Assembly: GCA_018335755.1 (NCBI GenBank) | Contig: JAGXRK010000001.1 | Span: 124,001 to 188,000, forward strand | Origin: Ignavibacterium sp. | GTDB taxonomy: Bacteria; Bacteroidota; Ignavibacteria; Ignavibacteriales; Ignavibacteriaceae | Reading direction: 5' to 3' | Length of the DNA stretch: 64,000 nucleotides | Part shown: in pieces, positions 26,106 to 35,587 of the stretch | How the letters are laid out: every line of letters starts with the position of its first letter | How positions within the stretch are numbered: the stretch's first letter is position 1 | Program-made: the position numbers and the translations under genes | The notes under the pieces: model-generated | Seen by the model: only the letters and a program-made list of their open reading frames with translations | What the model was told of the DNA's origin: nothing | Database searches by the model: none

Positions 26106-27995
26106 ATGAAACTCATAAGTTCTGCTTCCATTATTTCTTTTCTATTTGTTATTGCTTTTAATCTTTTCGCATCATCTGGCTCAGATTATTATATGCCGAA
26201 AGAATATAAAAATGCATATAAAAACCAGACAAGATCATTAGACGGAAAGCCGGGACCAAATTACTGGCAGAATTTTTCTGAATATGATATTAAAGCAGAA
26301 ATAGTTCCGTCATCAAAGATGCTTAAGGGTTCACAGAAAGTAGTTTATTATAATAACAGTCCCGATACTCTTAAAAGTATTGTCTTCAAGATATATCAGA
26401 ATATGAATAAGCTCGGTGCCGCACGGAACAGTGATCTTCCGAAAGAATCTGTTACTGAAGGTGTGAAAATTGAAAAGGTTTTAGTGAAGAATAAAATTAT
26501 TAGTCTTATTCCTGATGATAAACAGATAAACATCCAGGGAACAAACCTTGTTATTAAACTTGATAACCCACTTCCTCCTAACTCTACAGAGAACTTTGAA
26601 ATTGATTGGAACTTTACACTTCCTTATGGCGATAATCCCCGGATGGGTGCTTATGATGAGTCAACTTTCTTTGTTGCTTACTGGTATCCTAAAATTGCTG
26701 TGTACGATGATATTTATAAATGGGATCTTATCAGTTATAATGGTGAGCATGAATTCTATAACGGATACTCAAATATGAAGGTTGAGATAAAAGTTCCTGC
26801 CGGATTCGCAGTTTGGGCAACTGGTGAGTTGATTAACCCTGAATATATTCTGTCCTCAAAAATTTATGACAGATATGTTAACTCACTTACTTCAAATGAG
26901 GTTATAAATATTGTAACCAAAGAAGATGTTGGAAAAAATATTTATAATTCTGAAAACGGATATACTACCTGGAAATATTCAGCCGATTATATTCCGGACT
27001 TTGCATTTGGAATAAGTGATAAATATTTATGGGATGGAACAAGCATTCAGTTAGAACCGGGAAAGTGGGTAAGCTGTTTTGCGGCATATCATCCCGATTC
27101 CGAATTCTTTACACAGGCAGCAGGAATGGCAAGGCGATCCATTGAGTTCTTCTCTAACACAATGCCGGGTATTGTTTATCCTTATCCTCAGATTACTGTG
27201 TTCAATGGTGAAGGCGGAATGGAATTTCCTATGATTGTTAATGATGGTGATTTTAAAAACTTAGTGAATGATGTTTATGTAACCACTCACGAAATTGCGC
27301 ATATGTATTTTCCGTTTTATGTGGGGACAAATGAAACAAGATTTGCCTGGATAGATGAGGGCATGGCATACTTTCTTCCGTGGAATCTTCAGATTGAGCT
27401 TTCAGATTATGATCACCGGACAAGAGCTGCTGTTGGTTACAGTAACTGGGCAAATAATGAATTTGATTTTCCGTTGATGATTCCTTCTTACGCTTCCCGA
27501 AATCCGCATCTTGGTTTGATGAGCTACTACAAACCTGCACTTGCCTTTGAAATAATTCAAAATGCGCTTGGTAAAGAATTATTTTCCAAAGCGCTGAAAG
27601 AATTTATCAGCAGGTGGAACGGAAAACATCCGACTCCTTACGATTTCTTCCATACATTTGAAAATGTTTCCGGCAGAGATTTAAGCTGGCTGATAAAACC
27701 ATGGTTCTTTGAAAGAGGCATTCCCGATCTTGCAATAAATGAAGTAAAAACAGAGGGCAATAAAATCAGGATATCTATTGAGAAAATTGGTGAACTGCCT
27801 ACACCCATTGACCTAACGATACATTTAGAGAATGGTAATAAAATTAATTTAACAGAAACTGTTAATATCTGGGAAGATGGGAAAGATTCGTTCTGGCTTG
27901 AAGCCGAAATAACATCAAAGCCAATTAGTGTTGAACTGGCAAATAAAAATATTCCGGATTCTGATTTGCTGAATAATAAGTACGATGTGAAATAA
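26106..27995 (+). CDS. M1 family zinc aminopeptidase-like protein, exported
   Basis: 629 aa from the ATG at 26106 (an in-frame GTG lies at 26094). Signal peptide ends near FNLFASSG. The M1 site is H395-E-I-A-H399 with the third ligand E418 in WIDEGMAYF, exactly 18 residues later, and GGMEFP (GxMEN-like) before it. M1 enzymes remove N-terminal residues from peptides. The N-terminal half (ALPPNSTENFEIDWNFTLP) is the usual M1 beta-domain. Divergent from the lipoprotein gene. Confidence 0.9.
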   Translation: MKLISSASIISFLFVIAFNLFASSGSDYYMPKEYKNAYKNQTRSLDGKPGPNYWQNFSEYDIKAEIVPSSKMLKGSQKVVYYNNSPDTLKSIVFKIYQNMNKLGAARNSDLPKESVTEGVKIEKVLVKNKIISLIPDDKQINIQGTNLVIKLDNPLPPNSTENFEIDWNFTLPYGDNPRMGAYDESTFFVAYWYPKIAVYDDIYKWDLISYNGEHEFYNGYSNMKVEIKVPAGFAVWATGELINPEYILSSKIYDRYVNSLTSNEVINIVTKEDVGKNIYNSENGYTTWKYSADYIPDFAFGISDKYLWDGTSIQLEPGKWVSCFAAYHPDSEFFTQAAGMARRSIEFFSNTMPGIVYPYPQITVFNGEGGMEFPMIVNDGDFKNLVNDVYVTTHEIAHMYFPFYVGTNETRFAWIDEGMAYFLPWNLQIELSDYDHRTRAAVGYSNWANNEFDFPLMIPSYASRNPHLGLMSYYKPALAFEIIQNALGKELFSKALKEFISRWNGKHPTPYDFFHTFENVSGRDLSWLIKPWFFERGIPDLAINEVKTEGNKIRISIEKIGELPTPIDLTIHLENGNKINLTETVNIWEDGKDSFWLEAEITSKPISVELANKNIPDSDLLNNKYDVK

Positions 27996-28289
27996 CTGGT
28001 AGCAAAGCAGTATTCTTTATCTAATGGGGGGCTATCATTGCGAATTGTTGCAGTTTATTAGCAGTTGCTCGGCTTGTAACTTCTTATATTTGTGTTGTCT
28101 TATCAAATACTTCCAATTAAAAAATAAATATAATATTGTAAACAAATTTTGCAGAAGTAATTTTATACCGTGCATTAAATTACTTTTTTACTTACAATAC
28201 CTGTGCAGAATTTATTTTTATTCTGAATTGCAAATCTGCTGAGGGGCACTATTTTTACTTATTATTTATTGAACAGTGGAGTAGTTGTT
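27996..28289. other. Intergenic stretch, 294 bp, no gene seen
   Basis: AT-rich; it holds only a possible RBS GTGGAG at the right edge. A 72-codon frame (28024-28242) has unusual Cys/Phe/Leu-heavy composition and no RBS, so I do not call it. Confidence 0.5.
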
Positions 28290-29336
28290 ATGAAATCATT
28301 TACGTCTGCCTTTCCCGGATTAAATTTGTGGGGGAGATTACTTTTCCTCATACTCAATTTTTTGTGCCTTTCTGCTTGTGATGTAACAAATAATGATGAT
28401 GAATTACCCCCCTGCCCGCCATTTCAAATAATTTCAATACCACCCTACGATTCACCAGCCTGGCATCCTTCGGGTGAGTTTATAGGATTTAATCACACAC
28501 CGCTTTTAAGAATCAACTATCCTTATGGCGAACATTGCCAGGGAGTTTATGAATGGGAATCACAACAATCTGGTTTCTGGTTAATCAATACAGATGGAAC
28601 AAATATGCGAAGAATTTTTCCTTATAAAATACAAAATCCTGTATGGTCACCTGATGGAGAGTGGATAGCATTTGTTTTACCGCTTGGTGATGAAAGACAT
28701 ATTTGCAAGATGCGGTTTACTGGTGAAACATTTGATACAACAACATTAGTGCAGCTAACAACAGAAGGAAGAAATTTCGTTCCTAGTTGGAGTCCGGATG
28801 GACAGTGGATAGCTTATAATAGATCAATTTGTAATGGACCTCAAACTTGTGGAATTTGGGTTATGACAAAAGATGGGAATAACAATCGTTTTTTGAGTTC
28901 TTATGGTAATTATCCAGAATGGTATTCATCAAATAATTTATTTTATTTGACTCGTGCGATTGATAATTATGGAAATGCGGTTGGTGATACGCTTTGGAAT
29001 TATACATTGAATATAAATTTGAAACAAAAGATCACTTATCTGAATGGTTCAAATCGAAACTTTAAATTTCTAAAAAATAAAAGTCTAATTGTCTATTGTA
29101 GTGATGGAAATTTATGGATTATGGATTCTACGGGTAATAATCAAAAGAAGTTAACTTTTGAATCTGTTGATAATGATTTTGGTGTACCATTTAGCTGTTC
29201 TGGGGTGGACGATAAAATAGTATATACAAAATATAATCCCAATAACTGGAATTATGAAAACGGAACATTATGGATATTGGATTTAATAACCGGGGGAAAA
29301 ATGCAATTAACATTTAATCCTAAACCAGCAAATTAA
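28290..29336 (+). CDS. Lipoprotein with WD40-like PD40 (TolB-type) repeats
   Basis: 348 aa from the ATG at 28290. N-terminus ends in LCLSAC(30), a lipobox. The body has repeated beta-propeller signatures: YDSPAWHPSGEFIGF, QNPVWSPDGEWIAFV, FVPSWSPDGQWIAYN and KIVYTKYNP. PD40 propellers usually bind proteins or peptidoglycan-associated partners. GTGGAG lies 10 nt upstream. The stop is followed directly by AAGGAGGTGAT. Confidence 0.8.
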   Translation: MKSFTSAFPGLNLWGRLLFLILNFLCLSACDVTNNDDELPPCPPFQIISIPPYDSPAWHPSGEFIGFNHTPLLRINYPYGEHCQGVYEWESQQSGFWLINTDGTNMRRIFPYKIQNPVWSPDGEWIAFVLPLGDERHICKMRFTGETFDTTTLVQLTTEGRNFVPSWSPDGQWIAYNRSICNGPQTCGIWVMTKDGNNNRFLSSYGNYPEWYSSNNLFYLTRAIDNYGNAVGDTLWNYTLNINLKQKITYLNGSNRNFKFLKNKSLIVYCSDGNLWIMDSTGNNQKKLTFESVDNDFGVPFSCSGVDDKIVYTKYNPNNWNYENGTLWILDLITGGKMQLTFNPKPAN

Positions 29337-29347
29337 GGAGGTGATAC
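29336..29347 (+). promoter_or_regulatory. Extended Shine-Dalgarno just after the stop codon
   Basis: AAGGAGGTGAT is complementary to the full 3' anti-SD end of 16S rRNA, whereas most genes here have short or no SD. It precedes ATGGACTGA (three codons) and, further on, a 29-codon frame. Confidence 0.5.
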
Positions 29348-29368
29348 CGATGGACTGAATAAAAATAA

Positions 29369-29458
29369 ATGCCCTCTCAGGCAGGTAACCCTAAATATTC
29401 TCCGCCAAGAGATAATAATAAGGAACTTCAAGGACTTAATTTTAATAGAACCGATTGA
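29369..29458 (+). CDS. Possible 29-aa small protein
   Basis: ATG at 29369 reads MPSQAGNPKYSPPRDNN and ends at TGA 29458 (29 codons). The strong SD at 29336-29347 is 22 bp upstream, rather far. No homolog is known to me and there is no other support, so this is speculative. Alternatives: remnant of an older gene, or untranslated. Confidence 0.2.
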   Translation: MPSQAGNPKYSPPRDNNKELQGLNFNRTD

Positions 29459-29611
29459 GAATAATAGTCGTGGTCCCGTCAGGGAGAAATAGCAAACACC
29501 GCTAATCCATATTTTAGAAAAATGCTAACTGAAAGGCTGATACAAATACCTGAATAATCGATAGAACAGTCTCGCAATTAAATAACTTCAGTTTTCTATC
29601 ATTTTACTATC

Positions 29612-29836
29612 GCTAACTATCACTATTCTTTCACTAACTATCAAATTGACACAACTTCATATTAAACTTCTCAAGCTAACCATTAAAATGATGGCACTTA
29701 TTATCAAATTTCTCAAGCTAACTATCAAATTGATGGAGCTCATTATCAAATTTCCCAAGCTTACTATCAGTTTGACGGAGCTTCATATCAAACTTCTCAA
29801 GCTAACTATCAAATTGACGGAGCTTTCTATCAAATG
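29612..29836. repeat. 42-bp tandem repeat (four full units plus partial ends)
   Basis: Units start at 29636, 29678, 29720, 29762 and 29804, each 42 bp. The unit is built from two 21-bp halves, AACTATCAAATTGACGGAGCT and TCATATCAAACTTCTCAAGCT. Translated in the plus frame of AAC-TAT-CAA the later units read YQIDGA and SYQTSQA, but stops occur in the first two units. The rest of 29459-29994 has no gene I can support. Confidence 0.85.
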
Positions 29837-29994
29837 AGAGTTGCGGAAGTTTTTTAATAGTAAGCGTATTTAAAGTCATATCTTGTGAGAGAAAATCTGT
29901 ATAAAGTAAAAGAAAACTATAGCCGTCGATAACAGTTTCTTGTTCATCTTTATTCCAATCACTAATTTTCATCAGCAAATCATAAGGAAAATCT

Positions 29995-30375
29995 ATGAGC
30001 AAAAAATCTTCTCCGGTGTTTGAAGGAATTGATACAGTTATAATCAGGGTATCAAATTATCTTATATCAAAAAAATGGTATGAAGAAAAACTTGGTATGG
30101 AAGTGATATTCGAAGATCATACTTCAAAGCTAGTTGTGTTTGATACAGGTTCACCGACAAGTCTTACTATCTGGCAGACTGATGAAACGACTGCTCCGCA
30201 AAAAGAAAGAAGTTCTTATCCAATCTTCAGAACAAGCGATGCAGTTACATCAAGAAACGAATTGGCTAAAAAAGAAGTTAATGTTGATGATCTGGTTGAA
30301 GCGGAAGGGATAAAATTCTACAGATTCTACGATCCGGATGGAAATATTTTTGAAGCCTGTGAAGTTTCAGAGTAA
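29995..30375 (+). CDS. VOC (glyoxalase/dioxygenase) family protein
   Basis: 126 aa. One betaalphabetabetabeta-type module pair: FEGIDTVIIRVSNYLISKKWYEEKLGMEVIFEDHTSKLVVFD and a second half ending FYRFYDPDGNIFEACE, with the YDPDGN turn and E-x-C-E typical of VOC proteins. VOC members bind metal and catalyse isomerisation, dioxygenation or drug sequestration; which applies here is unclear. ATG at 29995 follows AAGGAAAA. Confidence 0.82.
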   Translation: MSKKSSPVFEGIDTVIIRVSNYLISKKWYEEKLGMEVIFEDHTSKLVVFDTGSPTSLTIWQTDETTAPQKERSSYPIFRTSDAVTSRNELAKKEVNVDDLVEAEGIKFYRFYDPDGNIFEACEVSE

Positions 30376-30386
30376 TAGTTATTAAG

Positions 30387-30488
30387 AGGCTGTCTCAAAA
30401 GTAATGTTTTCTCGATAAATTTTTCTGTCCCGAAGCATCGGGACAGAAAAACACTCGAAAACCGGTTACAATAAAAGGTTCTTGAGTA
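30387..30488. mobile_element. Truncated copy of a palindromic MITE
   Basis: Begins GAGGCTGTCTCAAAAGTAATG and matches the complete 129-bp element at 36606-36734 read in reverse for about 100 bp, then loses its right end. In its centre TTTTTCTGTCCCGA pairs with TCGGGACAGAAAAA around AGCA (30420-30451), a 14-bp perfect stem that may also terminate the VOC gene. Confidence 0.75.
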
Positions 30489-30503
30489 AAATTAAATAAC
30501 AAT

Positions 30504-31046
30504 CTATTCTTCTTTCTTTTCAAACTTTAAGGAGACGGAATTCATACAGTAACGCAGTCCTGTTGGTTCGGGTCCGTCATCAAATACGTGACCCAAATGA
30601 CCTCCGCATTTAGCGCACATTACTTCTGTGCGCACCATTCCATAGCTTCTGTCTTCTTCGTATATAACTCTGTCCTTTGCTAATGGAGTAAAGAAACTGG
30701 GCCAGCCACAGCCGGAATCATATTTTGTATCGGATTCAAATAATACATTATCGCACGCAGCACATTTATACACTCCTTTTTTAAAATGTTTGTCGTACTT
30801 ACCCGTAGAGGCTCTCTCAGTTCCCTTCTGACGAAGAACATAGTATTCTTCCGGAGTTAAAATCTTTTTCCATTCTTCTTCTGTTCTGATTACTTTCTCT
30901 TCCATCATTTCTCCGTTTTGTTTTGTGGAATCGGGATTAATTAATAGACTCAAATCGGCTTCTGACAATGATTGTTCTGAGGGCGTTAGCCTCCAAATTA
31001 AAGTCACACCGGCAATAAACACTAAAGCAATAATTATCTTTGTCAT
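30504..31046 (-). CDS. msrB: Peptide-methionine (R)-S-oxide reductase, membrane-anchored
   Basis: 180 aa. MsrB reduces methionine-R-sulfoxide. Zinc-binding cysteines C95, C98, C144 and C147; GCGWPSF with C113 (recycling) and RYCMNSVSL with C167 (catalytic). An N-terminal hydrophobic segment ([18 protein letters not shown]) should place it at the membrane or periplasm, as for envelope-repair MsrB. No MsrA gene is adjacent. Confidence 0.93.
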   Translation of the reverse strand: MTKIIIALVFIAGVTLIWRLTPSEQSLSEADLSLLINPDSTKQNGEMMEEKVIRTEEEWKKILTPEEYYVLRQKGTERASTGKYDKHFKKGVYKCAACDNVLFESDTKYDSGCGWPSFFTPLAKDRVIYEEDRSYGMVRTEVMCAKCGGHLGHVFDDGPEPTGLRYCMNSVSLKFEKKEE

Positions 31047-31183
31047 AGTAAACGTACCTGTTATTATATTTACAGTGAAATTAAAACAATTTTTGTTAAC
31101 AGAAAATTCATTTTAAAGAATAGCAAGCCGCAAATTATTTTTTCATTTTATTCATACATCAAACCTAAACAAACGGAGTTAAA

Positions 31184-31813
31184 ATGGAACTGAAGGCCGT
31201 AATTGAAAAACGCGCAAGCATACGAATGTTCACCGAAGAACCTGTTCCTTCGGAAGATATTAAAGAAATGATAAGAAGAGCAGGACTTGCACCAAGCATA
31301 AATAATTCACAGCCCTGGAGTTTTATTGCTATTACTAACCATGAACTGCTGGACACAATGGGAAGCATTGTGCAGAAAAAAGTGCTGGAATATTTTCCTC
31401 ACGAAAACATAAAAGAAAAAATGGTTGCCCAGGCAAAGGTATTAAGATTTTCTTCTTTTTTTATGGATGCTCCATTGCTTATTGCTGTTGAAATGAGTCC
31501 CTATGAAACAGTTATTGAGGAATTATTGAAAGGCCGTGAACTTAATCCTGATGATGTGAACCGGTTAAGAAGTTATCCGAATATTCAATCCATTGGTGCA
31601 GCAGTGCAAAACTTAATTTTATCTACTTTTGATCTTGGTTACGGAGCCTGCTGGTTATCGGGATTATTAATTGCAAGAAATGAATTGGAAGAATTATTGG
31701 AGATTAATTCACCGAATATGCTTGCAGCCTGTGTTGCGGTAGGAAAACCCCGTGAGAACATTACACAAAGAGAAAAAAAGCCGTTTGACAAAATTTTCCG
31801 GTTGATTGATTAG
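31184..31813 (+). CDS. Nitroreductase family protein
   Basis: 209 aa, FMN-dependent NAD(P)H reductase fold. IEKRASIRMF and AGLAPSINNSQPWSFI are the nitroreductase N-terminal FMN-binding blocks; SIGAAVQNLILSTFDLGYGACWLSG follows and the end VAVGKPRENITQREKKPFDK is typical. Substrate unknown. Its stop codon overlaps the convergent transporter stop by three bases. Confidence 0.88.
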   Translation: MELKAVIEKRASIRMFTEEPVPSEDIKEMIRRAGLAPSINNSQPWSFIAITNHELLDTMGSIVQKKVLEYFPHENIKEKMVAQAKVLRFSSFFMDAPLLIAVEMSPYETVIEELLKGRELNPDDVNRLRSYPNIQSIGAAVQNLILSTFDLGYGACWLSGLLIARNELEELLEINSPNMLAACVAVGKPRENITQREKKPFDKIFRLID

Positions 31814-33117
31814 TCATTTCTTAATGACGAGATAGTCGGCGGCATTAAATATAAATTAGCGGCAATACGTCCAAGTACAAAAGATACTGTTGCTGCAACG
31901 GCTCCAATTGCATCAAAATATTTAATTGCAATGAACAGAACAACAATTATTGTTATGAATTCAATTGCGGTTCCGTAAGTAATTGGTTTGGTGTTTTTAA
32001 CACTTACCAAAGTTCCCCGCTGAAAGCATATCAATACGGTTAATGCGGGAAAGAGAGACATTATCATCAAAGGTTCTGAGGCAATAACTGCAAGATAGTC
32101 AGTTAAACCCGAAACACTTTTAAACCAGAAATCCGCAAGCGGTGTAAATGCAATAACCACAAGCATACCTGCGAGAATAAATGCCAATCTTACAGCAAAT
32201 ATTTTTAACTGCTGATAACCTTCTTTCTGCTCACCAAGTAGTGCAACAACCACTTCCTGAAATGATAATCCCAATCCCCTGAAAATGAATACAAAAGAAG
32301 TTACAACCGGCATTACGGCAAGAGATTCAATAGCTAATCTGCTTTGCCCGATAAAAAAAGTAACGAAGGGCTGAACACCAAGAGTAAGCAGGGATGTTAC
32401 AGCAAGCGGAAAGTAAAAAGAAGTAATGCTTTTACTATCAAGATTGTATTTGATATTATTATTCGCCGAGCCGCTTTTTATTTTAATAATTATTTTCTTC
32501 GCCATTATTCGGCTGGCAAGAGCTTCAAAGATCACTGCCGTTGAAAGTGCTGCTGCACCAAGCAATGCACCGGGCATTTTTGTGAATCTAAAAAGTAAAG
32601 TTGCTGTAATAACTATCGTTGTTATCCTAATCACCGTTCCGTAAGCAACTCTTCGTGTCATATCATTTCTTATTAAAATGCCCTGATAGAATCGCCTGAT
32701 GCCAATTGCTCCGGGCCAGGGAATCATAATGATTATTGCGAGATGAGTAAGACGAGATACTTCTTTAGGCAAGCCAATCAAATCTTCAGCTATAAAATAA
32801 AATACAGGGGGAAATACAAGAAGAAGCATCATTATAGTTAGAATAATTATCATTATTATATTAAACTTCCTCAACGCATAATAAGATTGAGTGTTTCTAA
32901 CCAATGTAGTTGCTGCACTTAACATCATAATTACAGGCGCTTCAATTACAAGAGCAAATGAAAATGCTACTCCATAAGCGGCTAGATTAAATTTCGGATC
33001 GGGCAATCTTGCAATTAGAGCTGAAAGGAATGGACCTTCAACCGACATCATAAACCATGTAGCCGCTAAAGGCAGCCAGAAGTAAAAAATTTTTCGCTGA
33101 GTTAATTGACTGTGCAC
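31810..33117 (-). CDS. MOP-superfamily (MATE/ANKH-like) membrane transporter
   Basis: 435 aa with about 12 hydrophobic helices. FYFWLPLAATWFMMSVEGPFLSALIARLPDPKFNLAAYGVAFSFALVIEAPVIMMLSAA is the N-terminal signature of a bacterial group close to the ANKH/MATE transporters. Substrate is not deducible; drug, organic anion or lipid-linked flippase roles are all known in the superfamily. No paired regulator is visible. Confidence 0.75.
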   Translation of the reverse strand: MHSQLTQRKIFYFWLPLAATWFMMSVEGPFLSALIARLPDPKFNLAAYGVAFSFALVIEAPVIMMLSAATTLVRNTQSYYALRKFNIIMIIILTIMMLLLVFPPVFYFIAEDLIGLPKEVSRLTHLAIIIMIPWPGAIGIRRFYQGILIRNDMTRRVAYGTVIRITTIVITATLLFRFTKMPGALLGAAALSTAVIFEALASRIMAKKIIIKIKSGSANNNIKYNLDSKSITSFYFPLAVTSLLTLGVQPFVTFFIGQSRLAIESLAVMPVVTSFVFIFRGLGLSFQEVVVALLGEQKEGYQQLKIFAVRLAFILAGMLVVIAFTPLADFWFKSVSGLTDYLAVIASEPLMIMSLFPALTVLICFQRGTLVSVKNTKPITYGTAIEFITIIVVLFIAIKYFDAIGAVAATVSFVLGRIAANLYLMPPTISSLRND

Positions 33118-33231
33118 TTAATAAACATTTAGCAATAATTACCCCAAACTTATGAAATAGTTAATAAAGAATTTTGTCTAATGGACTATCATATTTGTTT
33201 TAACTAATTTTGGATTAAAGAGGAGAAGAAA

Positions 33232-33813
33232 ATGTATAAAATTATAATTGCTTTATTTGTTCCGCTTCTTTTTTTTACCGGATGCACTTCCAAGAAGCAG
33301 CAGGAGGTTTCTGAAGAATTGATCTTAGAAATGCGTGTCAATGCTGATGAATTTATGTCCGGCTTGCGCGATATATTAGTTGGTCAGATTCAGAAAAACG
33401 GATTGGTTGCTGCCGTTTCTGTTTGCTCGGATTCTGCACAAATCCTCACTAATAATTTCAGTGTTGAAAAAGGAATTTACATCAAGCGTGTTTCTTTCAA
33501 CAACAGAAATCCTAACAACACACCAGATGTTTTTGAAACCGAGGGGCTGAATTATTTTCAGCAAAATCTTGATAAAGGAAATCTTAATACTGTGTCTGAA
33601 TACTTTAAAGTTATTGAAGAAAATGATGTAAAGTATCTAAGGTATATGAAGCCAATACTTCTGCAGGCGCCCTGCTTAAATTGTCACGGGCCTGAGGAAC
33701 AGATTATACCCGAGGTTTTACAATTAATTAATAACCGGTACGAGGATGATAAAGCAGTAAATTATCAAATCGGCGATCTTAGAGGCGCCATTTCTATTCA
33801 AAAAGTTTTTTAA
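33232..33813 (+). CDS. DUF3365 haem-binding lipoprotein
   Basis: 193 aa. Lipobox FFTGC(18) predicts a lipoprotein. C148-L-N-C151-H152 (APCLNCHG) is a c-type haem motif; VSVCSDSAQ (C65) and RYMKPILLQAPC match the DUF3365 (Tll0287-like) family, thought to be redox sensors or carriers. It is 21 bp before the acyl-CoA ligase gene. Confidence 0.82.
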   Translation: MYKIIIALFVPLLFFTGCTSKKQQEVSEELILEMRVNADEFMSGLRDILVGQIQKNGLVAAVSVCSDSAQILTNNFSVEKGIYIKRVSFNNRNPNNTPDVFETEGLNYFQQNLDKGNLNTVSEYFKVIEENDVKYLRYMKPILLQAPCLNCHGPEEQIIPEVLQLINNRYEDDKAVNYQIGDLRGAISIQKVF

Positions 33814-33834
33814 CCACCATTATCAGGGGATACT

Positions 33835-35544
33835 ATGAAAGAACTTAAACTATATGAAGTGCCTGAAATAAACTCTGTTCAGGAAATGCTTATTCTATCT
33901 TCAAAAACTTACGGGGACAAAACTGCTCTTGAAGATTTGAATGAAACTCCAATTCAAAACGTAACCTACAATCAGCTTTTTGAGAATGCTGTAAAATTTG
34001 GAAAAGCTTTAAACAAGCTTGGTTTGAAGGAGCGCGATCATATTGCAGTTATTGGTGAAAACCGCGTACAATGGGGCATTACATATCTTACAGCAATGTG
34101 TTTTAATTATGTAATTGTACCTATCGACAAAAACTTAAGCCATAATGAAATTCTTAATATCCTTCACGAATCTGATTCGGTTGCAATAGTTTTTTCTGAA
34201 ACTTATGGACCTCTTTTAAGAGAAAAAGGCGACGCACTGTTAAAATTAAAAAACTATATAAGCATGGATCTTAAAAAGGAAGAAAATGGATTTCATTCAA
34301 TGACACAACTGATGGGAAATGAATCTTCTGCTCTTCATACTTTACCGCACATAAATCCAGACGATCTTGCTGAAATTATATTTACCTCCGGTTCTCTTGG
34401 TAGAGCAAAAGGTGTTATGCTAAGTCAGCGTAATCTTGCTGCCAACTTAATGGCGATGACAAGCATGGTTAAAATGTATAGCACCGATCGATTTCTTTCC
34501 GTACTTCCTATTCATCATACTTATGAATGTACCTGCGGATTTCTCTGTCCTGTTTATACAGGCGGCTCTGTACATTATGCACGCTCATTAAAGACTGTGG
34601 TGGATGATCTGCAGAAAGTAAAGGCAACTATGCTGCTTGGTGTTCCTCTTCTTTATGATAAAATGTTCAAAAAGATAAGCAAAGGAATTAAAGAAGATAA
34701 AGTAAAGTCAAAAGTTGTTCCTCCGTTGATGAAAATTACAGATTTACTTCAGGGTGTTGGCTGGAAAGATGCGAAGAAAAAAGTTTTTAAAGAGCTGCAC
34801 GAAAAATTTGGCGGATCGATAAGAATATTTATTGCCGGAGGTGCTGCTCCAGATCCGCTTGTTGCTAAAGGTTTGCGTGAACTCGGCTTTACTTTTATTC
34901 AGGGTTATGGTTTAACTGAAACAGCTCCTATTCTTGCATTAAACCGGCTTGATAATTTTAAAGATAATGCAGCTGGAATACCATTGCCGGGAGTTGAAAT
35001 AAAAATCAATAATCCTGATGGTGAGGGAATAGGTGAAATTTTCGCAAAAGGTAAAAATGTAATGCTTGGATATTATAAAAATCCAAAATTAACAGAAGAA
35101 ACTTTTGAAGACGACTGGTTTAAAACCGGTGATCTTGGATTCATAGATTCTGACGGTTTTTTGCATATAAGCGGAAGAAAAAAGAATGTCATTATTTCTA
35201 AGAGCGGTAAGAATATTTTTCCTGAGGAGATTGAGGACATTCTCAACCGGAATCCTTTTATCCAGGAGTGCCTTGTTTACGGCGAGAAAGATGAAAAACA
35301 GGATGAAATAATAGCTGTTCAGTTAGTTACCGACGCAGAGGCATTTATTGAATACTCAGAAAAAAATAATGTTTCAATAACACCCGAATTTATCGAGAAA
35401 ACTATTTCTGAAGCCATTAAGCAAGTAAATAAAGAATTAACCAGCTATAAACAGATTAAAAAATTCTATATCAGAAATAAGGAATTTGAAAAAACGACAA
35501 CACAAAAAATAAAACGCTATCTGGTAAGTAAAGAAGAGGAATAA
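33835..35544 (+). CDS. AMP-dependent acyl-CoA synthetase/ligase
   Basis: 569 aa. The phosphate-binding loop is FTSGSLGRAKGVMLSQ (about 183-198). Adenylation motifs GYGLTETAPI, WFKTGDLGFIDSDGFLHISGR and a C-terminal TTTQKIKR with the catalytic lysine follow. These fit long-chain fatty-acid CoA ligases of the FadD type. It begins 21 bp after the haem lipoprotein gene, on the same strand. Confidence 0.87.
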   Translation: MKELKLYEVPEINSVQEMLILSSKTYGDKTALEDLNETPIQNVTYNQLFENAVKFGKALNKLGLKERDHIAVIGENRVQWGITYLTAMCFNYVIVPIDKNLSHNEILNILHESDSVAIVFSETYGPLLREKGDALLKLKNYISMDLKKEENGFHSMTQLMGNESSALHTLPHINPDDLAEIIFTSGSLGRAKGVMLSQRNLAANLMAMTSMVKMYSTDRFLSVLPIHHTYECTCGFLCPVYTGGSVHYARSLKTVVDDLQKVKATMLLGVPLLYDKMFKKISKGIKEDKVKSKVVPPLMKITDLLQGVGWKDAKKKVFKELHEKFGGSIRIFIAGGAAPDPLVAKGLRELGFTFIQGYGLTETAPILALNRLDNFKDNAAGIPLPGVEIKINNPDGEGIGEIFAKGKNVMLGYYKNPKLTEETFEDDWFKTGDLGFIDSDGFLHISGRKKNVIISKSGKNIFPEEIEDILNRNPFIQECLVYGEKDEKQDEIIAVQLVTDAEAFIEYSEKNNVSITPEFIEKTISEAIKQVNKELTSYKQIKKFYIRNKEFEKTTTQKIKRYLVSKEEE

Positions 35545-35587
35545 CTCATTAGCTAAGGCTCTTAAATCTTCTTTTTCGTCAATTTAT

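Noticed and set aside
28024..28242. 72-codon frame upstream of the PD40 lipoprotein
   Set aside because: No RBS and atypical Cys/Phe-rich composition.
29612..29836. CRISPR array
   Set aside because: Units are contiguous 42-mers without unique spacers and no cas genes are present.
29646..29837. 63-codon frame over the tandem repeat
   Set aside because: Composition is set by the repeat; no RBS or independent support.
29802..30002. Minus-strand 66-codon frame next to the tandem repeat
   Set aside because: Partly made of the repeat and overlaps the VOC start; may be a gene remnant but is not supportable.
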